A DNA stretch of 64,000 nucleotides from Locusta migratoria (taxonomy: Eukaryota; Arthropoda; Insecta; Orthoptera; Acrididae), in NCBI GenBank assembly GCA_026315105.1, contig CM048750.1, positions 400,766,502-400,830,501 of the forward strand, given 5' to 3'. The notes below the pieces were generated by a model. The model ran no database searches, was not told the origin of the DNA, and saw only the letters and a program-made list of their open reading frames with translations. The position numbers and the translations under genes are program-made. The first letter of the stretch is position 1, and every line of letters starts with the position of its first letter. Shown here piece by piece: positions 1 to 11,346 of this stretch.

Positions 1-149
1 GCAGACGTGGCCAAATGTAAAAAAATTGTATGTGGCTATAAAAATTGAAAAAATGGGCGATGTTGGAAACTGGCGGCAGTCTAATAATAACGAGTAAGCA
101 GCTTTGGTGCAATTAAAAATGGCGTTTTTTAAATATTTGAGAGCTGCAA

Positions 150-900
150 GAGGCGACGCACTAAACTTCGCAGCAGATACATGCAGCTGCGATGCTCGGT
201 TCACTCCTCCTTTTTCATCGGCGCGGTTTGGATCACACGCGGTTTCACATCCAGGAGCGACCACTGCGGAGCGAGCCGCAGGCGGTGCCTCGGGTCCACG
301 CGACGGTCGGCGCACGATACACACCTGCTCGCGCACTGTTCGCCTCGCAATCTTGCCCTCGGCGGTGTCGACGACGCGGGAGACGCGGTCGCGCGGCGCG
401 GTCGTGCACTGGCGGCGGTACGCGGTCGCGGTCCAGCCGTGGTCGGTGGTCGTGTGGCGGTGTGGCGCCGGAGCGGTGCGCTGGAGCGACTGCGGACGTC
501 TGCGTGCGCGGCGCGCGACCGCGGCGGACGGGGGGAGGGGGGCATTCTTGCGCGCGCCGGCCAATGGGCGGCGGGCCGCAGGCATGCCGGCGTTGCCAGC
601 TGTGCCGCCGCCGCCGCCGCTGCGGGGGAGGCGACGCCTACACCTGCCGCAGCCGCAGCTTCCGTCATCTCACAACCACTCGCCACTTGCCCTTTGCTCG
701 CAAACTGACCGATAAACGCCGTACCGCGTACGCTTTGCCGAGCCGACCGTCGCGGACGACCCCGCCCGCGGACTGGTCCCTGTCCCGACTGGCCGTGGCC
801 CATATCCGCAGCTTCTCACTTTCCGCGGACGCCGACTGCCGATGCGGTTCACTGGATTTTTCTACGATTGCGATAGGACACGACACGGAGTCTGGCCTAA
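150..900. promoter_or_regulatory. CpG-rich island, possible promoter/first exon
   Basis: Roughly 190-900 is strikingly GC- and CpG-rich compared with the AT-rich remainder of the window. It contains a CCAAT box directly followed by a GC box (561-571) and many CGG/GCC repeats. Long ORFs exist on both strands because stop codons are rare at this composition; their products are low-complexity Ala/Arg/Pro strings with no recognisable domain, so I do not call them genes. In insects with body methylation, unmethylated CpG-rich islands often mark promoters and 5' exons, so a promoter of an off-window gene is a reasonable inference. Direction cannot be decided. Confidence 0.35.
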
Positions 901-1303
901 GAAATGTTATCGACGTAGACCACAATCTAATACAAAATAATAAGTAGCCTATAAGAACATCATTCCATACGTTCGGTCTAGTCCCGTACGTAAAATTCGG
1001 TGATGCCAGGATCGATTCAAAATCGCGATTAATCAGATTCCGAGAGACCGATTCCACAAAGATCGATATAAGGCAACCCATCCCTAGTACTCACTCGACA
1101 GAAATGACAACAGAACGAAGAGTTGAGACTCCCACTGACCTGCCGCCTCCACAGACTGTCTTAACCACACAGCTCGAGAGCCGCCGTGTACCGCACGCTT
1201 TTTCGCGGAAACGATCGCCGACCCTTCTGGGGGTGGCGCTTACACGATGCAGATGGGACATCTTAGATAGACCTAAGGTGAACCAATCATTTGACGCCCG
1301 ATT
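901..1303. other. unassigned sequence beside the CpG island
   Basis: No family-like coding segment, inverted repeat or tRNA-like box is visible. It lies between the CpG-rich island and the 3' end of a CR1-type LINE. Confidence 0.4.
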
Positions 1304-1372
1304 AAATCTACATCTACATAGATACTCTGCAAATCACATTTAAGTGCCTGGCAGAGGGTTCATTAACCACTT

Positions 1373-2227
1373 TCATAACTTTTCTCTACCGTTCCATTCT
1401 CTAATAGCGCGCGGGAAGAAAGAACACCTAAATCGTTCCGTTTTCGATCTGATTTCTCTTATTTTATCGGGATGGTCATGTCTCCCTAAGTAGGTGGGTG
1501 CTAGCAAAATATTTTCACATTCAGAACTAAAAGTCGGTGATTGAAACTTCGCAAACAGATCACGCCGCAATGAATAACGTCTTTCTTTTAATGATTTCCA
1601 CCCCAATTCGTGCAACATTTCCGTGACGCTTCCTCCCCCCCCCCCCCCGTAACGTGATAAAACAAAGAGAGCTGCCCTTCTCTGAATCTTCTCAATGTCT
1701 TCCGTCAGTCCCACCTGGTGAGGGTCCCACAAGGGGCAACAGTACTCCAGGAGAGGACGCACAAGTGTGATGTAGGCAGTCTCTTTGGTGGAGCTGGTGC
1801 ATCTTCGAAGCGTTCTGCCAATGAAACGTAACCTTTGATTCGCCTTCCCCACAATATTTTCTATGTGTTCTCTCCAGTCAAAGTTGTTCGTAATTGTAAC
1901 TTCTAGGTATTTGGTAGAATTTACGACCTTAAGGTTTGACTGATTTATCGCGTAATTGAAGTTCAGTGGATTTCTTTTAGTGGTCATGTGTATTACTTCA
2001 CACTTTTCTTTATTTAGTGTCAATTGCCAATTTTCGCACCAAGTAGAAATTTTGTCTAAATCGCTTTGCAGTTGCTTTTGATCCTCTGTTGACTTCACTA
2101 ACCGATAAACGACAGCATCATCCGCGAACAGTCTAAGGGAGCTATTCAGATTGTCTCCTAAATCGTTTATAAACACGAGGAAGAGTAGGGGTCCTATAAC
2201 GCTTCCCTGTGGAACGCCAGATATCAC
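1373..2227 (-). pseudogene. reverse transcriptase C-terminal part of CR1-type LINE
   Basis: A 284-residue open frame covering the second half of a non-LTR reverse transcriptase. Visible motifs are GVPQGSVIGPLLF (RT block 4) near the start, LFADDAVVY with the catalytic FADD near residues 33-41, then the thumb with 'CENWQLTLNKEKCEVIHM'. The tail has 'RPLLEYCCPLWDPHQ', 'IEKIQRRAA' and 'FPRAIREWN'. The protein would copy element RNA at nicked target DNA. The N-terminal endonuclease and first RT blocks are missing, so it is truncated. A run of 14 C (1635-1648) inserts a poly-Gly stretch not expected in the family. Confidence 0.8.
1635..1648. repeat. poly-C run (14 C)
   Basis: Homopolymer inside the LINE RT frame; it expands the encoded glycine tract and may be slippage or an assembly-sensitive site. 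Confidence 0.9.
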
Positions 2228-2364
2228 TTCTGTTTTACTCGATGACTTACCGTCAATTACAACGAACTGTGTCCTGAATAGTTCCTGAATCTGCAGATTT
2301 GTACAAAAATAGATTTCGGGCTCGAGATGGAACCTATTGATCTTCAGTGCATTAACATGAGATT

Positions 2365-3967
2365 GTTGTTGTTGTTGTGGTCTTCAGTCCGCAGTCTGGT
2401 TTGATGCAGCTCTCCACGCCACCCTGCCCTGTGCAAGCCTCTTCATCTGAGAATACGTTCGGTAACCTACGTCCTTTTGAATCTGCTTACTGAATTCCTC
2501 CCTCTACGATTTTTACCCCACACACTTCCCTCCAATACTAAGTTGATAATACCTTGACGCCTCAGAATGTGTTCTACCAACCTATCCCTTCTCTTAGTCA
2601 CGATATGCCAGAAACTCCTTTTCTCTCCAATTCGGTTAAGCACCTCCTGATTAGTCACGTGATCTACGCATCTGAATCTTCATCATTCGTCTGTAGCACC
2701 ACAGTTCAAATGCTTCTATCATATTTTCGTCTGAACTCCTTATCGCCCACGTCTCACTCCTATAGAATGCTACACTCCAGACAAACGCTTTCAGAAAGGA
2801 CTTCCTAACATTTAAATTAACCATTCTGCATTTACATGTTCCTTATTTCGGCCATCAGAAGTTATCTTGCTAACCAAATAACAAAACTCATATACTACAT
2901 TTATGGTCTCATCACCTAATCTAATTCCTTCAGCAGCGCCTGATTTTTGACATTATATTCCATTACCTTCGTTTTACTCTTGTTAATGTTCATCTTATAT
3001 CTTTCTTTCAAGACACTGTCCATTCCATTCAATTCCTCTTCCAGAATCTTTGCGGTCTCTGACAAAATTACTATGTCATCGGCAAACCGCAATGTTTTTA
3101 TTTCTTGAACTTTAATCCTCTCTCCATATTTCTCCTTTCATTCCTTAACTACTTGCTCAATGTACAGAACGTTGGGGAAAGGCTACAAACCTGTCTTACT
3201 CCCTTCCCAACCTCTGCATCCCTTTCTTGCCCTTCGACTGTAATAACCGCTGTCTGGTTTTTGTATAGGTTGAATATAACTCTTTGCTCCCTATATTTTA
3301 CTGCTGATAGCTTCAGAATTTGGTGTATTCCAGTCGACATTGTCAAAAGCTTTCTCCAAATCTACAAACGCCAAAAACGTCGGTTTGTCCTTCCTTGTAG
3401 CCTACCTTCTAAGATAAGTCGTAATGTGAGTATTGTCTCGCGTGTCCTTACATTTCTCCTAAATCCAAATTGATCTTCCCGAGGTCAGATTCCACAAGTT
3501 TTTCCATTCGTCTGTAAGTAATTCGTGTTAGTATTTTGCAATCACGACTTATTAAACTGATAGTTCTGTAAATTTCACACTTGTCAGCACTTTCTTTGTT
3601 ATTGGAATTACAATATTCTTCATGACGTCGGAGGGTATTTCCCCTTTCTTATACATCTTGCATACTAGTTGGAACAATTTTGTCACGACTGGCTCTCCTA
3701 CCGATATCAGCAGTTCAGACGGAATATCATCTACTCCAGGGACCTTGTTTCGACTCAAGTCCTTCAGCGCTCTGTCAAATTGTTCTCGCAGTATCATATC
3801 TCCATCTTCCTCCACTTCATTTTCCGTTTCTAGAAAAGTGCCTCCAAGTTTATTTCGTTTGTATAGGCCCTCTATATATTCCTTGCATAGTTCAGCTTTC
3901 CCCTCTTTGTTTAGTACTGGTTTTCCGTCTGAGTTCTTGATATTCATACAGCTGCTTTTCTTGTCTC
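2365..3967 (-). mobile_element. RTE-type LINE, 5'-truncated, with TSD
   Basis: Minus-strand insertion of 1.6 kb bounded by the 9-bp direct repeat catgagatt (2356-2364 and 3968-3976). The 3' end is a short TTG microsatellite followed by 'tggtcttcagtccgcagtct' and 'ggtttgatgcagctctcca', shared with the copies at 28000 and 51110. The body encodes the RT, fingers and C-terminal domain of the RTE-like family: FADDIVILSET, YLGSKI, WSVxMYGSE, RRMLKIRW, RIGEKRxFWH and RDRLVxHILR. Many stops and frameshifts are present. It is truncated in the N-terminal part of RT, losing the endonuclease. The target was probably the CR1-type LINE or its flank. Confidence 0.85.
3552..3947 (-). pseudogene. RTE-type reverse transcriptase N-terminal segment
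   Basis: 131-residue open stretch of the RTE LINE polyprotein covering the region just before and into the RT: 'LSRNKVPGVDDIPSELL' (the NKAPGxDxIPxELLK block), then 'GEIPSDVMKNIVIPITKK' (RT block 1). Downstream RT blocks (3100-3540 and 2467-3100) are in other frames, for example the 'FADD' region near 3060-3090. The gene is inactive. Confidence 0.7.
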
Positions 3968-3976
3968 CATGAGATT

Positions 3977-4359
3977 AGACTAAAGAAATTATTTTACACA
4001 ACATTTTGCATGTTACATGCTATCCTGTCGTCAGACACAAATTAAATTTCTGAGCCTTTTAGGCTGCTTGTATGCCTCTTTTTTTAACATTTTTTTTAAA
4101 TTTCTTTACTTTGTACCCTTCGTTGATAAGATTTCTAAGCAAGAATATTGTTTGCTCTTCTACAGCGAAGAGACAAAGAAACCGGTGTAGCCATACGTTG
4201 CAAACAAAGAGGACGTCGCTGCGGTCGGAAACGAAAACACGGTATAACGCCACATGAGTCAGGTGGGTTAGTGCTGCTGCAGTGACAGGTTATGACGGCT
4301 GACGTTACAGTCGGCGCAGGAGACACAGGACACGGCATCTTCGGTGTAGCGGGGAAGCT
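3977..4359. other. unassigned sequence
   Basis: Nothing recognisable beyond short T-runs. It separates the RTE LINE from a decayed Tc1 transposase. Confidence 0.4.
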
Positions 4360-4810
4360 CCGAGTTTCCTCAAGTGCTCCGTGAGTATCGGGAATCCGGT
4401 AAGATGTCAAATCTTCGACATCGCCGCGGCCGGAAAAAGATCCTACAAGAACGGAACGACGACGACTGGAGAGGATGGTCGGACGTAACAGAAGCGCAGC
4501 CCTGCTGCGGATGTCAGTGGCGGCGTGGGAAGCACTCCACGAAACGTCGTCGATACGGGCTTTCGGAGCCGCAAGGCCTCCCGCGTACCCTTGCTGACCG
4601 CACCACACGAGGCTCTAAGCCCCGCCTGTGCCCGCCAACACTGACATTGGGCTGTCGCTGACTGCAAACACGACACCTGGCCTGACTATCTAGCGGATGG
4701 CCGTGTGCCGCTATGAAGACAGCCGCATAAATCCGTGGAACCGGCACGTCTGTAGGGGAGTGTTCAATCTGGTGGAGGCTGTAATTGCTTAAGGGGGGGG
4801 GGGGGGGGGT
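4360..4810 (+). pseudogene. Tc1-like transposase relic
   Basis: Translating all three plus frames gives successive blocks of a Tc1-like transposase: an N-terminal 'GRKKILQERNDDDW' block, then 'RSAALLRMSVA', then 'RVPLLTAPHEALSPACARQH' and 'HWAVADCKHDTW', and finally 'ADGRVP', 'RQPHKSVEPARL' and the start of the glycine-rich 'QSGGG' block. That order matches the helix-turn-helix linker and the start of the DDE catalytic domain. At least three frameshifts and several stops separate the blocks, and the region carrying the second and third catalytic acids is missing. No terminal inverted repeats are seen. It is a dead fragment. Confidence 0.55.
4793..4809. repeat. poly-G run (17 G)
   Basis: Pure G homopolymer directly after the Tc1 relic; a G-quadruplex-capable run on the plus strand. 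Confidence 0.9.
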
Positions 4811-4811
4811 T

Positions 4812-6940
4812 CATGGGGGCTCGCCCCTCCAGAATGTTTTGGATTTGCACTAGACGAAATGGAATTTTTCATCTGCCAATACCATTTATTGATAATAATC
4901 ATTCTTCATTATGACTGAACGTCAAGTGAAGAAGTTGAAAAACAGCAGAGGAAGATTCACGTAACTATTATGAGGCTTCAACTCTTGTAAAGCAGAGGAG
5001 ATGGTGAAGAGTTTCATAACATTTCTAAATCTGTAAACTGCATTTCTATAAAGATTTACATGTGGTTGAAAATAATCACCCAAGGACGGGTTTCAGGTAA
5101 TTAGTTTATTCTCTGTGCCATAACAATAAAAGCAAAGAATTAGGCGCAATATAACTGTGTCTGGGCAGTTTTACAACAGAAGTTTCAAGCTTGTAAATAG
5201 ATCTCTTTCACATAGAAAAAACACTATATTCATTGATTTTAGCAGGATGGGACACAATGGAGTGGGGAAGACCCACGGCCGATTTAAGGGCTTTACAAGA
5301 ACCGCAGCTGGCGGGGGCCCTGAGACAGAGGCCGAAACTGAAGGGCCTTCGAAATTGAGGAGGGGGTTGAAAAGATTGAGGGGAACCAGAGGCTGACGGG
5401 AGGCCCGAAATTGAAGCGTTAGTCTGGTTGATTGTTAAAATAAACAAACATGTTAATAGGCAGCCTTCACTTTAGTCCTATATCTCAAGTGCACGCATCT
5501 TTGTTTTAGTTCAGACGTATATTTGCTGTACAGTACTCTTGTGGATATTTTAACGCAAACATTTAAAGCGGCTAAATCAATTGGCATCACCATTGTTTTT
5601 AGATTAGAAAAAAAATTGAAAACGTAAAAGAAGGTATTGTGAAACATACACTTTCCTGTATTCTTACCGCTCGAACTTAACTCATTACAATCCATAAAAA
5701 ATCACTTAATTAAACATAAACAGGCCAGAAAGTGGATGTAAAAGTCACTGGACGTACTTAGTTTTTTTACTTTTGAAAAAAAAAAGATCTTTATTATTGT
5801 ATGACACATAAAACACAATACCTTAAGATTACAATGGGTCGTTCCAATCTACTTGACAATGATACAGCAATTTACACATACTAATCCACTGGTCAACTAC
5901 AACTAATAATTACTAATTTTTAATTACTACAAAACTACTTCCTGCAGCGTTACAGGTGTGCCAGTTTTACACAAACCTAATCTTGATGGCCTGCTTACCG
6001 AGCTAACCCCAGTGAGCGTGCCCCTGGCACTGGGCGGCCCAAAGACTTAATTTCGCTGCAGTCCCCCAAAAAAGTAATCTCCACGTTTTCTTTTAAGAAA
6101 TAATATCTACTCTCTAAAACTACGCCTAGTCGAAATCTTTGAAGCCAAGTCTTCCCCCAGATCCAGAGGATGGCGGATAACTGCCAGTGACGGCGACCTG
6201 TCCATCCTCCGGCGGCATGGCTAGACTTGGCTTGTCGCAATCGGTGATTGTCACATTTGGTGTATTAGGTCATAGTCCGGAAAGGTGTCTTGGTTGGTTG
6301 GTTTCAGTCAATTTCCGGGTTGTACATAGTCTTGTCTGATCTTGTTAGATATGATCTCGGTCAGACGATTGAGGATGTTGAAAGTTCCCTCAGATCTTAA
6401 TTAGATCGCATGTGACGTCGCTGGTTAATCTCGCATTCTCTAATGACTTTATCAAGATTGAGTATCACTGGTGATAATCCGTCTCACCTTCTCGTCCGCC
6501 GCTCTGCGTCTCGAAAGGCTTTGCTATATTACAAATGTTTCATAGGTAAGAGTTTGTTTGACTGGTAGTAGTGTTTTGCGCCAAGTTGATGATCTGGGGC
6601 AGGGGTGGCGAACCAGTGAAACGCGTACCACTACTGGTATGCGACCAAATATTTTGGGCACGGTACACATTTTAAGAATTTACATGCCTAATTGAAATGC
6701 TGATTTGTTCGTCTACATTTAAAGACAAGACAACGTACAGTGTCTGTCCACATGCAACACAGATTGACAACTGCAATCACCATAGCATATGATGGGGCAG
6801 TATCCAACTTTTTTATGAGCAAAATATGTAAACACGGATATATATTTGTGAGGAAGCCTAATGCGGTGCATTTTTCTTTCTTTCTTTTTTGTATTTTTTA
6901 TTTTTAATTTTTTTTAATTTATTTTGTAAAAAAATTGCAC
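4812..6940. other. unassigned AT-rich stretch
   Basis: No domain-like coding signal was found. 5995-6240 (minus) has an 81-residue open frame rich in Trp/Arg ('WQLSAILWIWGKTWLQRF'), which looks like part of a repeat but which I cannot assign. 5787-6000 and 6860-6950 are A/T-rich. Confidence 0.35.
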
Positions 6941-6948
6941 TATATGAA

Positions 6949-7058
6949 CAAAGGTTCGCCATCTCTCCATTAAAGAGAGACTGTCGATTTATGGAATCAA
7001 ATGCCGTTTGGAAGTCAACAAACACAAATGAGCGGATACCTTCGAGTTGCCTTATGTA
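6949..7058 (-). pseudogene. short LINE reverse transcriptase fragment
   Basis: Minus-strand translation gives 'IRQLEGIRSFVFVDFQTAFDSINRQSLF', matching RT block 2-3 of RTE/craniofacial-development-protein-2-like LINEs (the DFxxAFDS motif). Only about 110 bp survive. It abuts a plus-strand RT fragment at about 7060, so two LINE pieces sit head to head. Confidence 0.6.
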
Positions 7059-7325
7059 CAGGAGAAGAAATAAAAACTTTGCAGTTTGCTGATGACATAG
7101 TAATTCTGTCAGAGACAGAAAGAACGTGGTAAGGCAATTAAACGAAATGGACAGTGTCTTGAAAGGAAGGTGTAAGATGAACACTAAAAAGAGTAAAACA
7201 AGGATAATGGAATGTAGTGTCAGAAAATCAGGCGATGCTGAAGCAATTGGATTAGGTAATGAGACAATAAAAGTAGTGGACGAGTTTTGTTATTTGGGTT
7301 GCAAAGTGGGTACTGTGCCACTGAG
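7059..7325 (+). pseudogene. RTE-type LINE RT fragment (palm/thumb)
   Basis: Plus-strand translation passes through LQFADDIVILSET (catalytic FADD) and then 'LNEMDSVLKGRCKMNTKKSKTRIMEC' and 'VVDEFCYLGC'. These are the blocks seen at 27255-27490 and 51660-51960. A 1-nt frameshift after the FADD block and truncation at both ends make it a relic. Similarity ends abruptly in the sequence that follows 7325. Confidence 0.7.
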
Positions 7326-7339
7326 AATCGACCATCGAC

Positions 7340-7560
7340 GTTAGTGTCATCACGATCAGGTACCATTACCCCCCCCCTCCACCCTCAGACACTTGTCAGG
7401 CCACTTATCAAAGAACGTCACTACCCTCGAACAACAGCATTTGTAAGGATGATTGAGATCGAACATGTACTTGCATTTAACAAGATTTTGAAACTTAAAG
7501 ATGATTGACAGATAACAAATAATTGCACTTTGGACAATGCAATTACCGGGAAGAATGACT
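7340..7560. repeat. dispersed repeat, copy 1 of 2
   Basis: Shares an ordered set of blocks with 8600-8740: a C-rich core 'cccccccctccac', then 'tcaxacag/cacttgt', then 'gaacatgtaxttgcattta' and 'acaaataa'. Same orientation, diverged. Function unknown; 7561-8233 next to it holds nothing recognised. Confidence 0.4.
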
Positions 7561-8233
7561 GATAACATTGAAAAGTTACGAGCTTGTGTTTAGGTTGGGT
7601 GATTTGCGAAGTGAAGATATGTGGGAAATGGAAAGCACAGGGAAGGGGTGGATTGGCTGACCCCTCCTAACAGTTCCTGAAATGTGCTCCAAAAGAGATC
7701 TGGCCTCTTGACAAATAAAAATACCCATCAAAATATAAAGAAAATTGGGGAATCTAACTACTGAATCAGTTACACGATCAGAATGTACTTAAGCAGACAA
7801 GCAGTTGCAAGCAATACTCAACTAAATGCTGCTGGAGCCGGCGTCGCTGGAACTGGGTCGGCAGCGGCAGTGCGTCGGAGTGCTGCAAATCGCGGTCCGA
7901 TCGAAAGAAAATAACTTCTCAAGACAGAAGCGTGAATGCCCTACTCTCAGCCTCTGTGTCCACGGTAAGCACACAGTGTTTAACGAAACCACACGCTCGG
8001 CTATGTCTCGCCAACTCAGACTATGTGTACTAGAGAGAAGATTGTCGAGTGTGCAGTTGACACCAGTGCTAGCAATAATTTTATCGGCGCGTCGGTGCTG
8101 CTGATTCAAACTGACTGAGCCTATTCACACCTCTATGAAACTCAAGTCGACAGACACAAGTTTCAGACATGTCTGAAAATCGAATCTGAAACTCCAAGTC
8201 CACAAAGCCCAATATGTGGAAAAATATCCGAAG
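7561..8233. other. unassigned sequence
   Basis: Contains short open frames on both strands (7822-8109) without domain signal. No repeats are recognised. Confidence 0.35.
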
Positions 8234-8244
8234 TCCTAAAACAT

Positions 8245-8439
8245 GCCGGCCGCGGTGGCCGAGAGGACTGAGGCGCTTCAGTCACGGTCTGCACAGCCAC
8301 TACGGTCGGGGGTTCGAATCCCCCCTCGGGCATGGATATTTGTGCCGTCCTAGTTCGTAAGTAGTTTATAAGTAGTTTGTAAGTTTAGGGACTGATGACC
8401 CCGTAGTTGAGTCCCATAAGCTGTACAAACATTTGAACA
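8245..8439 (+). mobile_element. tRNA-derived SINE (family A), full length
   Basis: Begins 'gccggccgcggtggccgag' with an A-box-like segment and carries a clear B box 'ggttcgaatcc' (8311-8321), so it has an internal pol III promoter of a Leu/Ser-tRNA-like head. The body has 'tatttgtgccgtcctagt', 'gtaagtagttt' repeats and 'gggactgatgaccccgtag'. Flanked by the 11-bp TSD tcctaaaacat (8234-8244 and 8440-8450). No coding capacity; it would be mobilised by a LINE in trans. Confidence 0.9.
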
Positions 8440-8599
8440 TCCTAAAACATACACAAGTAAGCACTTAAGTCGAGCCGAGCGTATTCGTCGGCTGCCAGTA
8501 GTGGGGTAACACCATTCTCATGCCACTGACATTCTACCCATGGTGCATTGCGTGAGTACCAATACTCCCCCCACTCCTCCTCCCTCGTCCACTTGCCTG

Positions 8600-8740
8600 A
8601 TGGCCGATGTACTGTTACTCCTCACCCCCCCCCTCCACACTCAAACAGTAGTTCACTTACGGGTGATTGTCACTGAACATGTAATTGCACTTAGAAAGAC
8701 AATGACGCTCTTAAGGACAAATAACAAGTAATGTTGTAGT
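8600..8740. repeat. dispersed repeat, copy 2 of 2
   Basis: Partner of the block at 7340-7560, same orientation, sharing the C-rich core and the 'gaacatgtaattgcactta' segment. Confidence 0.4.
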
Positions 8741-9125
8741 AAACAACATGACCGCTTCCGAGGTCATGCACTCGGTGAAGGTCCGCCCTCGCCCATGTTG
8801 TTAACGGTAACAAGGGCAACCGCCTCCACAAGTGAGTACAGCCCTTGCCCTCGCCCCCATCACCATCCCCACCTCCATCCCACCAACAGTCCTAAACATT
8901 GCCATCCCCGAGCGACCCGTCCCCACCCCACCAAAGAAATGTCTTTTTTACAAAAGTTATTACTAGAGGTCTGCGCGGATAACAAAAGTTATCGGCAACC
9001 GCACATCTGCTAGGCCCATATCCACAGCTCCATCTGTAACACTTTATCCGCATCCACAAGTTCTTTACCCGCATCTGCAGATATGGAAATGAGCGGGAGA
9101 TCCCTTGCGGGAGTGTTCGGCCGCC
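8741..9125. repeat. ATCCGC/GCGGAT-motif cluster
   Basis: 8965-9090 contains repeated 'gcggat', 'atccgcat' and 'cccgcatctgcagatatg' motifs; the same motifs recur at 10680-10765. It looks like a dispersed simple-unit repeat. The remainder (8741-8960) is C-rich without features. Confidence 0.35.
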
Positions 9126-9149
9126 TCAGTGTAAGTCTTTTTAGTTGAC

Positions 9150-9290
9150 AATGTGTGGGCGACTTACGTGCCAATGATAATGAGATGATGATGATTAGGA
9201 CAACACACAACACCTAATCCCCTGCAGGGAATCTAACCCGGGCCCCCTGCGTGGTAGTCAGCGACGCTGGCACTGAGCTGCAGATATTAA
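9150..9290 (-). mobile_element. tRNA-like SINE (family C)
   Basis: Reverse-strand B-box-like 'gggttagattcc' with a Leu/Ser-like head ('agctcagtgccagcgtcgctgac') and a tail containing 'gatgatgatgattaggac' in element orientation. One diverged copy; no clear TSD. Confidence 0.5.
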
Positions 9291-9294
9291 AGTT

Positions 9295-10150
9295 TGGAAT
9301 GAGTAACAGTAATAAATAGCAGTATTCAAATCCATGGTATTGTAATGATATAATTATTGTTAGAGTGTCATTTGTGTGACAACTTAACTACTTGTGACTT
9401 CTCAAATCACGGTACTGTTCTATACTTACCCCAGAACAGGCTATTCCAAACAGGAAAACACTGCTGCTCCAGACACACACAGTAACGCTTCGGAGCCTGT
9501 GTGGTCAGAGCACTACATCAGCTGTTTAATACAGGCATCTTCTTAAATTTCAGTGGTTATAACTGATCGGCATAAAGGAGATTTTTGTGTGTTTACATAA
9601 AAAAAGGTTCTTTTAGAGTTTTACAGAAGGGCCTTTTTATTTCGCCATATTATCGCACAAGAGGTTTAAGTGACACAAGCAAACCATATCATTTCAAGTG
9701 TTAAAACTGCCATCTACTTCTAATTGGTAACTGTCAGCAAAAAGAGACAATGTCGGTTGCAGCTACGGCCAGCCTAAACAATCTAACATTGTGTACCTTC
9801 CTAAACTCACTGTACACCGTATCTGATTATGAAAGTTGCTATAAAATGATATTGTGAACCTTTATTACTTCTGTCACCATTTATCCAATACATAAACATG
9901 AATGTTTGTTTGCATGTTTGTTCGTATTTTATGCATGGCTGTACTGTTCATTCGGTTGCTATGAAACAGTGTAAGAATATACTTTTTTTACAGGTAAAAC
10001 AAGCCACTGTATCTTTGATCTTTTCCCTGCCATCAAATACATATCCAAATTTTTTCCAAATTGAAGATTTCAATTTCTTTTCCTTCACTAACATCAAATC
10101 ATATATTTTCACTTTACACTATGTAATATCCATTTTAAAAAAGAACTGTC
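9295..10150. other. unassigned AT-rich sequence
   Basis: No coding or repeat signal recognised. Confidence 0.4.
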
Positions 10151-10620
10151 AGTGTATTCACTACATGGCATGGCACCTCTGGTGGGCAGTGGGCCGGTTT
10201 GCCACCCAGAAAGTACTTGACAGACCACAGGTAAGACACGGCCACATAAACGGATTAGGCGCAGGTCCCTCGGGCCACAGAGTAACATATACAGAGGAGC
10301 AGCCCCCCCTAAACCGCTGTCCTAGGCTCCCCTCGTAGTTCCGTAAGATGCTAGCAGGTGTCAGGCCGTTCCCTGGCTTAGGGTGCCTCTCGCACGTCAG
10401 AAGATAGCCTGGAGGGGAGGCTGAGGAGAGAGCTCGTGCCGCCTGCCACGAGGCCACGGCTGTGTCCGGCTTGCTGGCGTTTGAGGGGAGGTGGTGGTGG
10501 GGACAGCCGCTACCTGCCGCCTGCTCTGGCCAGTTTAAAGGGCTGCATCTGACCTCAGCGCCATCATGGGACATCTTACAAAACTGCTTGGGCCCTGCAA
10601 GGATTCCACATGCTTGAAGT
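10151..10620. other. GC-rich segment of unknown nature
   Basis: About 470 bp with raised GC content against AT-rich flanks. A 137-residue open frame on the minus strand (10161-10574) has no recognisable domain and its composition fits chance openness. It could be part of an LTR or a short regulatory island. Confidence 0.3.
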
Positions 10621-11333
10621 TTTCAGCTAACATTTCGACAGACGTACTGGGCAGATACCTCGCTCTTTATCCCCATATAACATGCGGATATCCGCGTCGC
10701 TCACAGTTTTACACCCAAAGTAAGATATACTGCAGATGTCCGCAGATATATCCGCATTTGCGCTGGCCTTTAGTTATTACTTATCAACGTACTCTGTCCT
10801 ACACCAATATTGGAAAAAACGAGCCAATTATTCCGTACTTCGGACGGTACAATTGTCTGGAATAATAACATCGAACATGTTCCTGAGATTTCCTAAACTA
10901 ATCACTTCTGCCCACACCCGCCGTATCCTTCTGATTTCCTTTAGTACATCGCGATCTCCTCTCCGTCTATTTTAAATTGTTGTTTCGTTTCCAAACTTGT
11001 ACTTTGCATTCCTATTCCTCCAGTAAATTCTCTTCTAGCCTTGTCCAACCCCCTTTATTAGCTTGCTTATGATATACTACGTATTTCTAGGGGCTGCATG
11101 CTGTATTTATTAGTTGATTTACCCCGACTATGAATTTATTCCACTTTTTAGAATTTTTGAAGACTGGACTTCGTCCATCCGTGCAAAACCTTCCCAAACG
11201 CGTCTAACTGTATTTCTTTAGCTTCCTTATGATATCCTACGCATTTCTAAGTGTTGCATGCCGTAGCTATTTTTCTTTATTTTTCGGAAATTGAATTTTG
11301 TATTTTTACTGGTTTTGGGAACCAAAGCTTATA
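10621..11333. other. unassigned; contains a diverged ~130-bp tandem duplication
   Basis: The segments at about 11065-11130 and 11220-11285 share 'cttatgatatxctacgxatttctaxg' followed by 'gcatgc'. 10680-10765 repeats the ATCCGC motif cluster of 8965-9090. Confidence 0.35.
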
Positions 11334-11346
11334 GCTAGTCACTTGA

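Larger units (their letters stand above)
1304..2290 (-). mobile_element. CR1/L2-type non-LTR retrotransposon, 5'-truncated
   Basis: Minus-strand LINE fragment. Its 3' tail (about 1304-1372 on the plus strand) is the motif 'actctgcaaatcacattt' plus 'ctggcagaggg', which recurs at 39330, 31690 (diverged) and 62165 in this window, so it marks one LINE family. Upstream in the element lies the reverse transcriptase ORF. The 5' end fades near 2290, just before an RTE-type LINE that inserted at 2364. Assignment to the CR1/L2 group rests on the RT motif style and the C-terminal 'FPRAIREWN' block; the exact clade is uncertain. Confidence 0.7.

Noticed and set aside
104..947. Long overlapping ORFs on both strands in the GC-rich island
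   Set aside because: Ala/Arg/Pro-rich low-complexity translations in several frames at once; explained by lack of stop codons at high GC.
8245..8335. Leu/Ser-tRNA-like gene with B box
   Set aside because: The same sequence recurs with a fixed non-tRNA body and TSDs at several sites, so it is a SINE head, not a tRNA gene.
9893..10338. 146-residue plus-strand ORF
   Set aside because: No domain, mixed AT-rich and repeat composition; crosses the edge of the GC-rich patch.
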